Shown here: positions 53,266 to 61,873 of the stretch, one piece after another
How the letters are laid out: every line of letters starts with the position of its first letter
Position numbering within the stretch: position 1 is the first letter of the stretch
Assembly (NCBI RefSeq): GCF_004000885.1
Contig: NZ_BIMC01000023.1
Location: 27,332-91,331, forward strand
DNA length: 64,000 bases
Direction: 5' to 3'
Source: Paenibacillus glucanolyticus NBRC 15330
Lineage (GTDB): Bacteria > Bacillota > Bacilli > Paenibacillales > Paenibacillaceae
Position numbers and translations under genes: made by a program
The notes under the pieces: generated by a model
Told to the model about the DNA's origin: nothing
Seen by the model: the letters and a program-made list of their open reading frames with translations, nothing else
Databases searched by the model: none

Positions 53266-54915
53266 CTAAGTCACTTTATCACCCCATGCTTTTACAAGTA
53301 GATTCTCTTCTACAGGTTCAGCATGTGTAGCTTTTCCATCAGCCCATTCAGCCGCAATGTATTCCTCCCATGATTCATACCTTCTTAACTCATTGTTTTG
53401 ACGAGCGTGGAATTCTTCAGCTGCATGTATATTTGCTTCCGCTTCTTCCTCCGGATCGATCTCCTCTATCCTTGTAAAGTCATCAAAATCTCGTCCACAT
53501 TCATCCCTATGGAAAATGTATCCACCACCACTGTATGGCTCACCCTTAACGATGACTCCAGTGAAGTCCTCATACGCAAAGCCTCTCAGCTTCGTAGCCT
53601 CTCCGTTCCACGGTATACCGTTCTTAAATTCACCATGAAAGACTTGCTCATTTTTCTCATATAGCGTGCCATTTTTAAACTGGTCCTCTTCCCATTCCCC
53701 GGAAAAAGATACTCTTCCTTTTTTATAGCTTGTCCCTTGGCCTTGTCTATACCCGTTGACAACCGAACCTTGATAAATCATGTGCCCGTTCTCTGCGTAC
53801 CATGTATCAAAACCATCATTGATTCGACCGTTTTCAAGTTTTCCAGATATTAGTGCTTTCGGTATAGCACTTTTTGTGCTAACTATGTGAATATGCGAAA
53901 CCTCTCGATCTCCGTTATCCCATTTATATGTTAATTTACATCTAACTGCGTCACCGAAAAATGCAAGTCTGCTGCCAATCATGGGTCGCCCCATTATAAA
54001 CTCACCACTAAATCCAGATTCCTGCTCTCCCCACGAATTATATAGTTGCCCTCTCCCTTTAAACTTTCCGATTTCATCAAGCCCGCCTTTATAAAAGGTG
54101 ACAGTGTTCACGGTTATCACCCATTCGTCGAGTTGCATTTCCTCGTTTCGCTCGGTATACCTCATAACCTTCTCGGGAGGGAAAGTTGCCAGATGTATTT
54201 TCCTAAACACAACAAACAAATCCAACGACATGATTTCTTCAAAATAGACATCGGCGATCAACACCTTAAACTCAAGAATCAGCGGTGTAGGGATCGCTTC
54301 TACAAGATACTTATCTGCCAGTCGCTTCACTTCAGCCTTAAGAGAATCATTACCGTCTTTCGTAATCCAAGACTCTAGATTCGATTGCAACATGAAAAAA
54401 TCTTCGTAGAAACGATACAAATATCGTAGTTCTTGAGCCAATAAATGCCCGCGCAATGTCGCAACATTTTTATTCCAATCCTCGCTAAAAAACAACCGGG
54501 ATGGATAAGGATGCCCTTGCTTAATAATTAGACTCTTGTATATCTCCAACAAATTGCTTAGTGCTCGTTCTATATCGTAATACACGATTAATGCACTTTC
54601 ACGAACGATCTCTTGGTCACGCTTTTCTTCGATCTGCTTAGAGTGTTCTGTTACCTTAAGTGTACGTTCCCCCACCTTCCAGACTAAAAAGCTGAAAAGC
54701 GTTGTACTTAAGAAGCCGTACACGCCCAATAAAAACATAAGAACCAGAAAAAGAGCAGCTACAGCGTCTTTCGTAACAGTCGGTTTACCTCTTAAATCGT
54801 ACATCTTTTGGAATGCATCAAACAAATCTCCAAATACTAAATATGAAAGGACTAACGAAATAACTATTGGCAATATTCCGACCACAAGGAGGGTACTTAT
54901 CCATTTTTTATTCAT
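53266..54915 (-). CDS. Membrane-anchored MORN-repeat protein
   Basis: The start is the ATG at 54915 with GGAGGTC upstream; a longer frame to 55029 lacks a ribosome site. The 549-residue product has two N-terminal transmembrane helices (about 6-27 and 50-72), a helical cytoplasmic domain (about 80-250), then MORN-like repeats (about 275-500) of the YxGxxxxGxxxGxG kind (IYQGSVVNGYRQGQGTSY, FSGEWEEDQFKNGTLY, FHGEFKNGIPWNGEA). The C-terminus is acidic. MORN repeats often bind membranes or scaffold proteins. It borders the ssrA-associated island on its outer side, and its role is unknown. Confidence 0.7.
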   Translation of the reverse strand: MNKKWISTLLVVGILPIVISLVLSYLVFGDLFDAFQKMYDLRGKPTVTKDAVAALFLVLMFLLGVYGFLSTTLFSFLVWKVGERTLKVTEHSKQIEEKRDQEIVRESALIVYYDIERALSNLLEIYKSLIIKQGHPYPSRLFFSEDWNKNVATLRGHLLAQELRYLYRFYEDFFMLQSNLESWITKDGNDSLKAEVKRLADKYLVEAIPTPLILEFKVLIADVYFEEIMSLDLFVVFRKIHLATFPPEKVMRYTERNEEMQLDEWVITVNTVTFYKGGLDEIGKFKGRGQLYNSWGEQESGFSGEFIMGRPMIGSRLAFFGDAVRCKLTYKWDNGDREVSHIHIVSTKSAIPKALISGKLENGRINDGFDTWYAENGHMIYQGSVVNGYRQGQGTSYKKGRVSFSGEWEEDQFKNGTLYEKNEQVFHGEFKNGIPWNGEATKLRGFAYEDFTGVIVKGEPYSGGGYIFHRDECGRDFDDFTRIEEIDPEEEAEANIHAAEEFHARQNNELRRYESWEEYIAAEWADGKATHAEPVEENLLVKAWGDKVT

Positions 54916-55150
54916 GTCGAGACGACCTCCAACACATAATCTTATAACAGATATATTAGCATATCGAGAACCACATGGAATAAATCTAATTAACCCTAAC
55001 AGGAGAAGCAGGAGTTCAAGCTCATACAAGTTACATAAAACTCACATGGCTTTTCGCCACAATCTCGGAATGAAAATGTAAAGCTTTGTCTTTGCAGTAA
55101 TGTAATCCCCAATACTAGTAATACCTAAGAGATTATTAAACAAAGATGAA

Positions 55151-55198
55151 GAACCCCTGTCCACTTTAACCATTGAGGTTTTGTGTGGACAAGGGTTC
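55151..55198 (-). terminator. Terminator-like hairpin next to the diverged ssrA copy
   Basis: Minus-strand GAACCCTTGTCCAC / GTGGACAGGGGTTC with a 20-base loop. It lies just beyond the 3' end of the tmRNA remnant, in the position of an ssrA terminator, but unlike that of the intact gene in sequence. Confidence 0.55.
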
Positions 55199-55204
55199 AT
55201 TTTT

Positions 55205-55413
55205 CCGAGGGGAGTCGAACCCCTGTCCGAAGATAACGACAGCACAAGCTTCTATGGGTGTGGTGACAGATTTGATGTCTCCCTAGGAACTCCCTGTCAC
55301 CGGATTCCCTTCAGGTCAGCCTGATTGTGATTGTCTTCTTCAGCTAGCCCCAAGCGGAGACAAGATACTGTTTAATTGGCCCTTATCGTTGATCGAGGTC
55401 GACGCATCTCACT
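55205..55413 (-). pseudogene. Diverged, internally deleted tmRNA (ssrA) copy
   Basis: The stretch matches the intact ssrA from the T-arm (GGGTTCGACTCCCC) through the 3' pseudoknots. It then skips the tag-peptide region and matches again a segment (GCCAATTAAAC and GTAGTGAG) near the 5' side of intact ssrA. The acceptor-stem end is altered (CTCGGAAAA instead of CGCCTCCA), a 3-base insertion is present, and the tag frame is gone. It cannot work as tmRNA. It marks the outer edge of the island. Confidence 0.75.
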
Positions 55414-55487
55414 ACATCATTCAATCCATGAAGTTACATACAAGCAATATATCATTGAGATGATAAGGATAAGTCTTGGAATAAACT

Positions 55488-55685
55488 TTATATAATCCTT
55501 ACTATCGGAGGATCCATTTCATATGAGGTTACATCCTGTGTCTTATCATCACCTTTAACGATGATCATAGATCTCTCTCGGTCTATAGCTGCCTCCAAAG
55601 TAGGTGCTAATAGTCGATATTTTACGATATTAAAAAAGACACGATTCGTGTCTTTACGCAGTTTATAAGTATGATGACTGATCAC
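55488..55685 (-). CDS. 65-residue hypothetical protein
   Basis: The ATG overlaps the stop of the upstream DUF6809-type gene (ATGA), so it is probably translated by coupling. The product is basic at the start (HHTYKLRKDTNRV) and lacks membrane segments. A short SMIIVKGDDKTQDV stretch may form a beta hairpin. No family is recognised. Confidence 0.45.
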   Translation of the reverse strand: MISHHTYKLRKDTNRVFFNIVKYRLLAPTLEAAIDRERSMIIVKGDDKTQDVTSYEMDPPIVRII

Positions 55686-55954
55686 ACGATCTCAGAGTAC
55701 ACCTCGATGATCATCCTCGCTCCCAGCCTAAAACCATCAGCAAAAGAAGCCGCCATTTCCAGCCCTTGGACTTGTCGACATAAATCTAATAACTCCTCAA
55801 GCTCATGAAAATCATCATCGGAAAGCTTCTTCATCCAGACTTCCATAGACTCGGATAATTGCCGGCTCAATTGCCGATACTGAGGATCGGTGGAAACAGC
55901 CTTTTCTGCAGGATTTAACTGCCCGTAATATAGGGATTCCAGAAAGCTTGGCAT
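55682..55954 (-). CDS. DUF6809-like small helical protein
   Basis: A 90-residue, all-helical acidic protein (FLESLYYGQLNPAEKAV, then DDDFHELEELLDLCRQVQGLE and a C-terminal FRLGARMIIEVY). The pattern of a 'YYGxLxPxE' start and 'FxxGFRLGxxMxxE' end is that of DUF6809 proteins common in Paenibacillus mobile regions. AAGGAG precedes the ATG. It is divergent from the XRE regulator gene, with a shared operator region between, so the regulator probably represses both. Function unknown. Confidence 0.65.
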   Translation of the reverse strand: MPSFLESLYYGQLNPAEKAVSTDPQYRQLSRQLSESMEVWMKKLSDDDFHELEELLDLCRQVQGLEMAASFADGFRLGARMIIEVYSEIV

Positions 55955-56045
55955 GGGAGACTCCTTTTTTATTAAATGATTCGCGGATCGATAAACACTG
56001 ATAAATGCATTTTGTTACGTATATGAGTACCAGCGTTGAGATCAT

Positions 56046-56068
56046 TATACGGTACGCTTATGCGTATA
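56046..56068. promoter_or_regulatory. Operator-like palindrome between divergent genes
   Basis: TATACG...CGTATA with an inner ACGC-TTAT-GCGT lies in the 150-bp gap between the DUF6809-like gene and the XRE regulator gene. A related TACGTATATGAGTACC sequence is at about 56014. This is the expected position for XRE autoregulation. Confidence 0.55.
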
Positions 56069-56103
56069 GTCAAGTTGAAATCGATCTTTGAGAGGTGATT
56101 ATA

Positions 56104-56352
56104 ATGAGGAGAAAAGTTGTCGTTAAAATCTCGGAATTGACCAAGGCACATAATATTTCTTTGCGGGAATTATCCCGAATATCCGATGTACGGCACGCTG
56201 CATTAAGTGAACTCGCCAATGGAAAACGGGAAAGTATCAGCTTTAGCCATATTGAAAGAATCGCTGAAGCTTTGAATATAACTGATATTCGGGAGATTAT
56301 TGAGTTAGTGGATGAGAGGGAAGGTATTCACATTTATAATGAGAAGCTATAA
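56104..56352 (+). CDS. XRE-family helix-turn-helix regulator
   Basis: The ATG at 56104 has GAGAGGTG 6 bases ahead; an upstream GTG lies within that ribosome site. The 82-residue product is a Cro/C1-type HTH of the YozG-like short class (ISELTKAHNISLRELSRIS, then ALSELANGKRESISFSHIERIAEAL). It is probably a repressor acting at the palindrome upstream. It precedes the STAND nuclease gene by 98 bases on the same strand, so it may set that gene's basal level. A dyad at 56407-56427 lies between them. Confidence 0.8.
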   Translation: MRRKVVVKISELTKAHNISLRELSRISDVRHAALSELANGKRESISFSHIERIAEALNITDIREIIELVDEREGIHIYNEKL

Positions 56353-56406
56353 CGACAAGTAATTAAAATATTTTGCCCGTAAAATCGCTGACCTATGTCA
56401 AATGTA

Positions 56407-56427
56407 GAATTAGACTATAGCTAATTC
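56407..56427 (+). promoter_or_regulatory. Dyad upstream of the STAND nuclease gene
   Basis: GAATTAG-ACTATAG-CTAATTC is a perfect 7-bp inverted repeat 23 bases before the ATG, between the regulator stop and the GGAGG ribosome site. It may be an operator or a translation-limiting hairpin. Confidence 0.45.
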
Positions 56428-56450
56428 CTCAAGAGAATGGAGGTTTATAT

Positions 56451-59400
56451 ATGCCTAACTATAACTTTCATGATTTACTAGAGCCCCTCGAATTTGAAAA
56501 ACTAATTTGTGATATTGTTCAAGTAAGGGAAGATTTTTTTGTAGAAATGTATAAAGAAGGTCGTGATTCAGGTATTGACGGTTCTTATATATTCCACGGC
56601 AAAAAAACCGTTATTCAAGCAAAACGCTATAAACAAAATTTCAAACAACTCTACAATAGCTTGAAAGACATTGAACTGCCTAAAGTGCGCAAGTTAAAAC
56701 CTGACAGATATATCTTGGGTGTTTCAATTACTTTTCAACAAGGGGAAAAAGAACAAATTCAAGAATTATTCGAGGGGTTTATAACTAGTACAAATGATAT
56801 CTTAAGCAAAGTAGATATTAATAGACTATTGGAAGAACCAAACTACAAATGGGTAGAGTTAGCTCATCCTAAACTTTGGTTACCAAGCATTAATGTGTTT
56901 CAAAAATTCCTTAAAGAGTCCACTCACCGCGCACTGTATAAAGAATCAGCTGAAGAACTTAAAGAAGCATTGAAAGCATCTAATACGTTCGCCCCCACTC
57001 GAATCTATCGTGAAGCGTTACAAAAATGGTCTCATAATCATGTAATTGTCATTTCTGGAGAACCTGGTGTTGGAAAAACAACGATAGCATATCTTTTAGC
57101 ATTGGCATACCTGCAGCCAGACGACCTAAGTGGGTTTATATGGGCATACTCTATTAAAGATGTCTATAATATGCTTGAGGATGATAAAAAACAAGTCATT
57201 ATACTAGATGATTTTTGGGGGAGTATTTTTCACAATGAAAGCACTCGTAGAAATGATGAAAATCAGCTTCATAAACTCATTCAACGTATAATAGACTTTG
57301 GTGGAAATAAACGCCTTATCTTAACAACAAGGGAATACGTTCTTCGTCAAGGTCTTCAAAAACAACCTATGCTAAAGGAAAAACTAGAGCAGTATGCTCT
57401 AATTTGTACGGTGGAGGAATATAGCACTATTGAAAAGGCCAGTATTTTGTTTCAACACTTATACTCATCAAATTTACAATATGAATATGTTACCTATTTA
57501 TTCCAAAACTGCAGTCGAATAATAAATCATGAGAATTATAATCCCCGTGTACTTGCCCTCTACCTAAACAAGGTACCAGATAAAGATTCTGCCCCAGAAG
57601 AATATTATATTGATCTTTGTGATTATTTTGATAACCCTGGTTCATTCTGGGAGGATATTTTTTTGGAGCTTTCTCAAGAGGCACAGATTGTAGCCATGCT
57701 ATTGCTAATCTCTTCAACTCCCATGTACCTCGAAGATATGAAATGCTGCTATGCAAAGTTTATAGATACTCGTACAAACAGAATGGAAATAAAAAAGCTA
57801 AGTGACAGTATCTCTGAACTTGAAAGAACTATGATTAAGTCTTTTTATAGTGACGAAGAAGACGAAATTTTATTAAAATTCAGCACGCCTTCTGTGCAGG
57901 ATTTTTTGTATTCATATATCAAAGAACATACTGAACAATTTATTCCTGAACTTTTACAATGCTGTGCTTACTACAATCAACTTCAGTTTCTATTGGAGCA
58001 TTTTTCTGAGGACTCCAGTAACCATGTCATGGAAATGATAGAGCAGCAATGTATATTACATTACGAAGATTATCTTTATAGCTATCATAACGAACCCGAT
58101 ACCAGTTGGAATTGGGGGCCTGACTTGGTAAATGATTTACCTAGTGGGGAAGAGGAGCTTAATAGATTCTTTCATTTGCTTTGTTGTTGTGATCCGCATC
58201 TACATTCCTCACTTTTTAACTTTTTAGAAAGAGAAATTAAGAATTACTGTTTAACTATGGGGCATGGAAATATAAAAGCACAGTACGTAGATCTTCATAA
58301 CTTACCTGATATTATAGTTAGGTGCACTAATAAAGGTATGTCGTTTATAGGAAAAGATATTCTAAATCAATTTTATAAAGAAGCATTTAGTGTACATCAT
58401 TATATGGCTATGGAGAAGCTTCAAATAGTGTTTCCAGAAGAATATAGTACTTACCACGACACTTATTATAAGAAGATAAAAAATGAACTGAAAACAACAC
58501 TATTGGCCGAAATAGAATTACTTGACTATTTAAATATGGATATGGAGCTTGATCTTCTTGTCGATAACATTCCAGAAATACTCCACCATTTCGACCTTCG
58601 ATACACTAACCAATTCGGAGAAAAAGTAACCTCTTTGTGTGGCCGAAAACCGTTCTTATTAGAAAAGCAGATTGGAGTTACGAAAGACTACAGTATTTAT
58701 AAGCATGAAAAAGAAGAGTCATTTGAAGTTGTTAAACAGGATGCTGAAAGGTGGCTTTTTGGACCTAATGAGATTGAACTCGAGGATGAGCAGATCTTAG
58801 AACTCATAACTTGGTCTGATCTTCGATCCTCTCTAAAAAAAGAGTTAAAGGAGATATTAACAAATAATCATTCCCATTATATTCATGACTATTTACAAAC
58901 TAGGGAATCAATACAACTACTCTTCGCATCAATGGGCGATCTTGAATGTCTACCCGAACAAGAAAGTAGCTTATGCTTAATGATGATCCAACATATACAC
59001 CTACAAAATACAGAATTACAGCATATTAACCTAGTCGGTTTCTGTACTGAAGCTTTTTTATTATTTATGTATCAAGATGAACCTGTGATACGTGCATCGG
59101 AATTTTTATCAAGCGACATATATAATCACTATTTAAAAAACGATCCTGCTCTTTATAAAGTTGTCTTTGATAATCTGATCCTTCAAGATTCACAATGGGT
59201 TCGTTTCCTTCACATCCCTATCTATACTTTCTGTTATGCTTTTATAACATGCATGGAGTTCAGGAATGGTAGGGATTCCGAGGAATTCCATCAAGAATAT
59301 TTGGAAAAACTATTAGGAAGTAATTCTGACAAATTAAAGCTTACTATTAATCATGATAAAGGAACTGAAAAAAGAATTTATTATGCTGACTTCGGAGCCT

Positions 59401-59909
59401 ACTATTTTAAAAATTATGATTGGGAAAGAAAATTGTATAGAATGTACGAAGAACTAGATCCTTTTCAATTTAATCGTTTATATGTTGGTCCTAAAATTGA
59501 AGGATTTTTAAATCAACTTGGATATGAAAACGAAGACAACAAAGTAATAAATTATCTTTCCCTCTGTGAATATAAATTTATTTACGAAGACTCTGGAGAT
59601 CCTCATTATTCAATGGCTTCTATTTCTGACGATCTCTCGATGTTTGAGCATTTAAATATCACTAAAGATTGGGCTCCATCTCCTAAAAAACTAAGTAAAA
59701 AGAGATTTAATGAATTCAAGAAAAACAAAGATATATGCACTGAACATAATGAGAATTGGTCAATTCTAGTATATAAAATTAAGGAAGTTGAATTACTAAG
59801 AGAACTTGGGGCCTATGAAGAAGCACTAAAGTTAATAAAAGAAGTAGAGAAAATCCATTCAAGATTTTCTTATGGGGATTATTCATCGATTTTATGTTAT
59901 CGATATTAA
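56451..59909 (+). CDS. Avs-like antiphage STAND NTPase with N-terminal PD-(D/E)XK nuclease
   Basis: A 1152-residue protein. Residues 1-150 look like an Mrr/PD-(D/E)XK nuclease (G-I-D43-G, then V-I-Q56-A-K58, the D...QxK signature). Residues about 170-400 are a STAND-type P-loop NTPase of the nSTAND3 kind, with Walker A GEPGVGKTT (203-211), Walker B VIILDDFWG (Asp253/254) and LILTTREYVL as sensor motif. The remaining 750 residues are helical, probably repeats, ending in a TPR-like EEALKLIKEVEK. This architecture matches Avs-type proteins that recognise a phage protein through the C-terminal part, oligomerise and switch on the nuclease. GGAGG precedes the ATG. Trigger unknown. Confidence 0.78.
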   Translation: MPNYNFHDLLEPLEFEKLICDIVQVREDFFVEMYKEGRDSGIDGSYIFHGKKTVIQAKRYKQNFKQLYNSLKDIELPKVRKLKPDRYILGVSITFQQGEKEQIQELFEGFITSTNDILSKVDINRLLEEPNYKWVELAHPKLWLPSINVFQKFLKESTHRALYKESAEELKEALKASNTFAPTRIYREALQKWSHNHVIVISGEPGVGKTTIAYLLALAYLQPDDLSGFIWAYSIKDVYNMLEDDKKQVIILDDFWGSIFHNESTRRNDENQLHKLIQRIIDFGGNKRLILTTREYVLRQGLQKQPMLKEKLEQYALICTVEEYSTIEKASILFQHLYSSNLQYEYVTYLFQNCSRIINHENYNPRVLALYLNKVPDKDSAPEEYYIDLCDYFDNPGSFWEDIFLELSQEAQIVAMLLLISSTPMYLEDMKCCYAKFIDTRTNRMEIKKLSDSISELERTMIKSFYSDEEDEILLKFSTPSVQDFLYSYIKEHTEQFIPELLQCCAYYNQLQFLLEHFSEDSSNHVMEMIEQQCILHYEDYLYSYHNEPDTSWNWGPDLVNDLPSGEEELNRFFHLLCCCDPHLHSSLFNFLEREIKNYCLTMGHGNIKAQYVDLHNLPDIIVRCTNKGMSFIGKDILNQFYKEAFSVHHYMAMEKLQIVFPEEYSTYHDTYYKKIKNELKTTLLAEIELLDYLNMDMELDLLVDNIPEILHHFDLRYTNQFGEKVTSLCGRKPFLLEKQIGVTKDYSIYKHEKEESFEVVKQDAERWLFGPNEIELEDEQILELITWSDLRSSLKKELKEILTNNHSHYIHDYLQTRESIQLLFASMGDLECLPEQESSLCLMMIQHIHLQNTELQHINLVGFCTEAFLLFMYQDEPVIRASEFLSSDIYNHYLKNDPALYKVVFDNLILQDSQWVRFLHIPIYTFCYAFITCMEFRNGRDSEEFHQEYLEKLLGSNSDKLKLTINHDKGTEKRIYYADFGAYYFKNYDWERKLYRMYEELDPFQFNRLYVGPKIEGFLNQLGYENEDNKVINYLSLCEYKFIYEDSGDPHYSMASISDDLSMFEHLNITKDWAPSPKKLSKKRFNEFKKNKDICTEHNENWSILVYKIKEVELLRELGAYEEALKLIKEVEKIHSRFSYGDYSSILCYRY

Positions 59910-60020
59910 TGACTTATTCTTAAGGAGAAACTAAACAGTTCAGAGAGAGGATTATCGTAAGACTTATCCTTAGAGTGAAATCATTATAGGAAGAACTATG
60001 CATAGTTTCAACATTAGCTG

Positions 60021-60053
60021 AAAAACAAAAAGCGACCTCATCGGGTCGCTTTT
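60021..60053 (-). terminator. Terminator beyond the second ssrA copy
   Basis: Minus-strand AAAAGCGACCC-GATG-AGGTCGCTTTTTG with further T, 14 bases beyond the 3' end of the tmRNA fragment. It differs in sequence from the terminator of intact ssrA. Confidence 0.65.
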
Positions 60054-60066
60054 CTGATGGTATGTA

Positions 60067-60240
60067 TGGAGGCGAGGGGAGTCGAACCCCTGTCCGAAGA
60101 AAACGACAACACAAGCTTCTACGGGTATAGTGACAGATTTGATATCACCCTAGAGACTCCCTGTCACCGAATTCCCTTCAGGTCAGCCTGATTGTCTTCT
60201 TCAGCTAGCCCCAGGCGGAGATGTGACAGCGTATCCCACT
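60067..60240 (-). repeat. Direct copy of the tmRNA 3' portion (att-like), 174 bp
   Basis: Matches intact ssrA 62377-62550 with only a handful of substitutions, from the exact 3' discriminator (CGCCTCCA) through the T-arm and downstream pseudoknots. Identity stops sharply after GTATCCCACT on the plus strand. The tag region and 5' half are absent. It is the fragment expected when an element integrates in ssrA and replaces the 3' end. Confidence 0.85.
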
Positions 60241-60610
60241 ACTGGTTGTACTCCTAGGCTTTAATGGCCTGCACTTCAAGATGGATGCAAGAAATCCAAA
60301 GATTTTACTGTAGATATGGTTAATCATCAATTCGATCGTCAAAAACGGCTGCAATCATTAAAGCTCACTAGATCACGATTCTCGAATCATAAATCTAAGC
60401 TTTACTTACTGTATTTAACTATAAAGATACGCCAGTAGAGCTTCATAAGATTGGAACAAAGTTTGCGTTTTCTTTGAGATAGGATATTAGAGCACACTGA
60501 GGAGAAAGCATTCAGGGAGGAATACTTGTCTACTTCCATTCAGATCCTTACGAAGAAATAAGACTGGAAGGGAGAGGTTCCTGCAAGGGTTTGCAAAAAT
60601 AAAAATGAAT
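60241..60610. other. Gene-free part of cassette 1, left
   Basis: DNA starts at the sharp end of ssrA similarity and continues to the Abi terminator. No frame with a ribosome site. It may hold remains of an attachment-site arm or of a lost gene. Confidence 0.3.
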
Positions 60611-60647
60611 AGGGAAAAGGGATGCTTTAGAAGCATCCCTTTTCCCT
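60611..60647 (-). terminator. Terminator of the Abi gene
   Basis: Perfect 16-bp stem AGGGAAAAGGGATGCTT / AAGCATCCCTTTTCCCT (loop CTA or TAG), then AT-rich sequence on the minus strand (ATTCATTTTTATTTTT). Confidence 0.75.
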
Positions 60648-60764
60648 GACTATACAGTTAACCTTTATCTCGGCTAACCCGCCGTCACGCACGATTATTG
60701 TATGTATATATTATACCACATATTCTTAAAAAAAAGCAAAACTAACATTAGTTAAGAAAAAAAT

Positions 60765-61829
60765 TTATTTTACGCTTATTTTAAACCAATCTGAATGTTT
60801 TTTTCGCCCCATTCTTTCGAATATATTTAACATTAATCTTTTTTCACGTTTTGAAGTACAACGTTTGAAATAAAAATTTTGGCATAATTTCCCTATGTTT
60901 TTTAGGCTTTCGAATTGGGAGAGTACTAATAAAGTGTCGTAAAGTCTTATTTCATAGTTAATTGAGACTCCGCTAGTATTAGTTTTAGTTCTTAAGTCTA
61001 AATCACTTTTCATTCCCGCATCTATCCTTAAATTCTTTGATGTGCGAAATCTATTAACTAGTTGGAAATGAGCACAGGTATTTCTTAATTCTATAAAAAT
61101 TTGTATTGAATTGATGAATTTTTGCTTATCAATATACTTCATTCCCATATCATTAATGACCTTTTCAAAAATATCTTTTTCAAACCCCAATAATAAATTA
61201 AAAAGAGGACCAAATTCAAGTACTTTTATAGTTACCCAAAATGGTGGATGATCATATGTGGATATATATGGATATTTAGCTTTGCAAAGCTCAATAAAAT
61301 TACTATAAGTAGCCCCTTTAAAAGATCTATTAGTTTCAAATACCTTATTACGCGAAAAATACTTCCTTAAATCTTGGGGTAAACTTAAATGATGATGATT
61401 TAAACGAGGATCCGTGTACTTATTAATATCAATGTAACATGCAGAATCAGAAGCAGTTAAAAAATATTTTTCACAAAACCGATATGCCATGGAAGTTTTC
61501 AAACGGATTTCAAATTTGTCTAAGATTTTTAAAATCTCTAAGTTCAACTTTTTATCGAAATCATACAACAATAAAAAATCTTCAAAATATAGGCCGTTGT
61601 ATTCTTTGTTGGCAGCTTTAGAATCTATTAATAATAATGTTTCGAATCCATTTATTAAATCAAAATAGTTCTTTTCCAACAGATGTTGTTTGGCTTTATT
61701 CTCATCCCTAATAATTAATTTTCTCTCTTTTAATAATTCAATCTGTTGGTCTAGCGACTTGAATGTTTTGGTAACATGTGTGCTCAAAGTAATCTCCCCA
61801 GTATTATTATTCTGAATAAAGGAAACCAT
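60765..61829 (-). CDS. Abi_2-family abortive-infection protein (AbiD/AbiF-like)
   Basis: A 354-residue AT-rich protein with the N-terminal KTFKSLDQQIELLKERKLII segment and YFDLINGFE typical of Abi_2. A helical core carries the HEPN RNase motif R-x4-H (R249-N-T-C-A-H254), and the C-terminus is Lys/Arg-rich. Family members (AbiD, AbiF) abort phage infection, probably by RNA cleavage. The ATG is 19 bases from the nearest purine-rich site (AGGAGAGGAG), which lies in the loop of an inverted repeat, so translation may be structurally controlled. It is the only gene of its cassette. Confidence 0.82.
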   Translation of the reverse strand: MVSFIQNNNTGEITLSTHVTKTFKSLDQQIELLKERKLIIRDENKAKQHLLEKNYFDLINGFETLLLIDSKAANKEYNGLYFEDFLLLYDFDKKLNLEILKILDKFEIRLKTSMAYRFCEKYFLTASDSACYIDINKYTDPRLNHHHLSLPQDLRKYFSRNKVFETNRSFKGATYSNFIELCKAKYPYISTYDHPPFWVTIKVLEFGPLFNLLLGFEKDIFEKVINDMGMKYIDKQKFINSIQIFIELRNTCAHFQLVNRFRTSKNLRIDAGMKSDLDLRTKTNTSGVSINYEIRLYDTLLVLSQFESLKNIGKLCQNFYFKRCTSKREKRLMLNIFERMGRKKHSDWFKISVK

Positions 61830-61837
61830 TGGACCGA

Positions 61838-61873
61838 GCGTTATCCGTCTCCTCTCCTATGATGGGATAACGC
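61838..61873 (-). promoter_or_regulatory. Inverted repeat enclosing the Abi ribosome-site region
   Basis: GCGTTATCC and GGATAACGC flank AGGAGAGGAG just before the Abi start. As RNA this places the Shine-Dalgarno-like sequence in a hairpin loop; as DNA it could be an operator. Confidence 0.45.

Larger units (their letters stand above)
55205..60066. mobile_element. ssrA-bounded cassette 2 (STAND nuclease, XRE regulator, DUF6809)
   Basis: About 4.9 kb lies between two direct tmRNA 3' copies (55205-55413 and 60067-60240) in the same orientation as intact ssrA. It holds an Avs-like gene, an XRE regulator and a divergent two-gene operon. No integrase, transposase or phage structural gene is present. 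The genes are AT-richer than the housekeeping genes nearby. The layout fits an element that integrated at the ssrA 3' end and lost, or never had, its own integrase. Confidence 0.6.

Noticed and set aside
55205..55413. Possibility that the distal tmRNA-like copy is a second functional ssrA
   Set aside because: The tag reading frame is missing and the acceptor end no longer pairs, so it cannot work as tmRNA.
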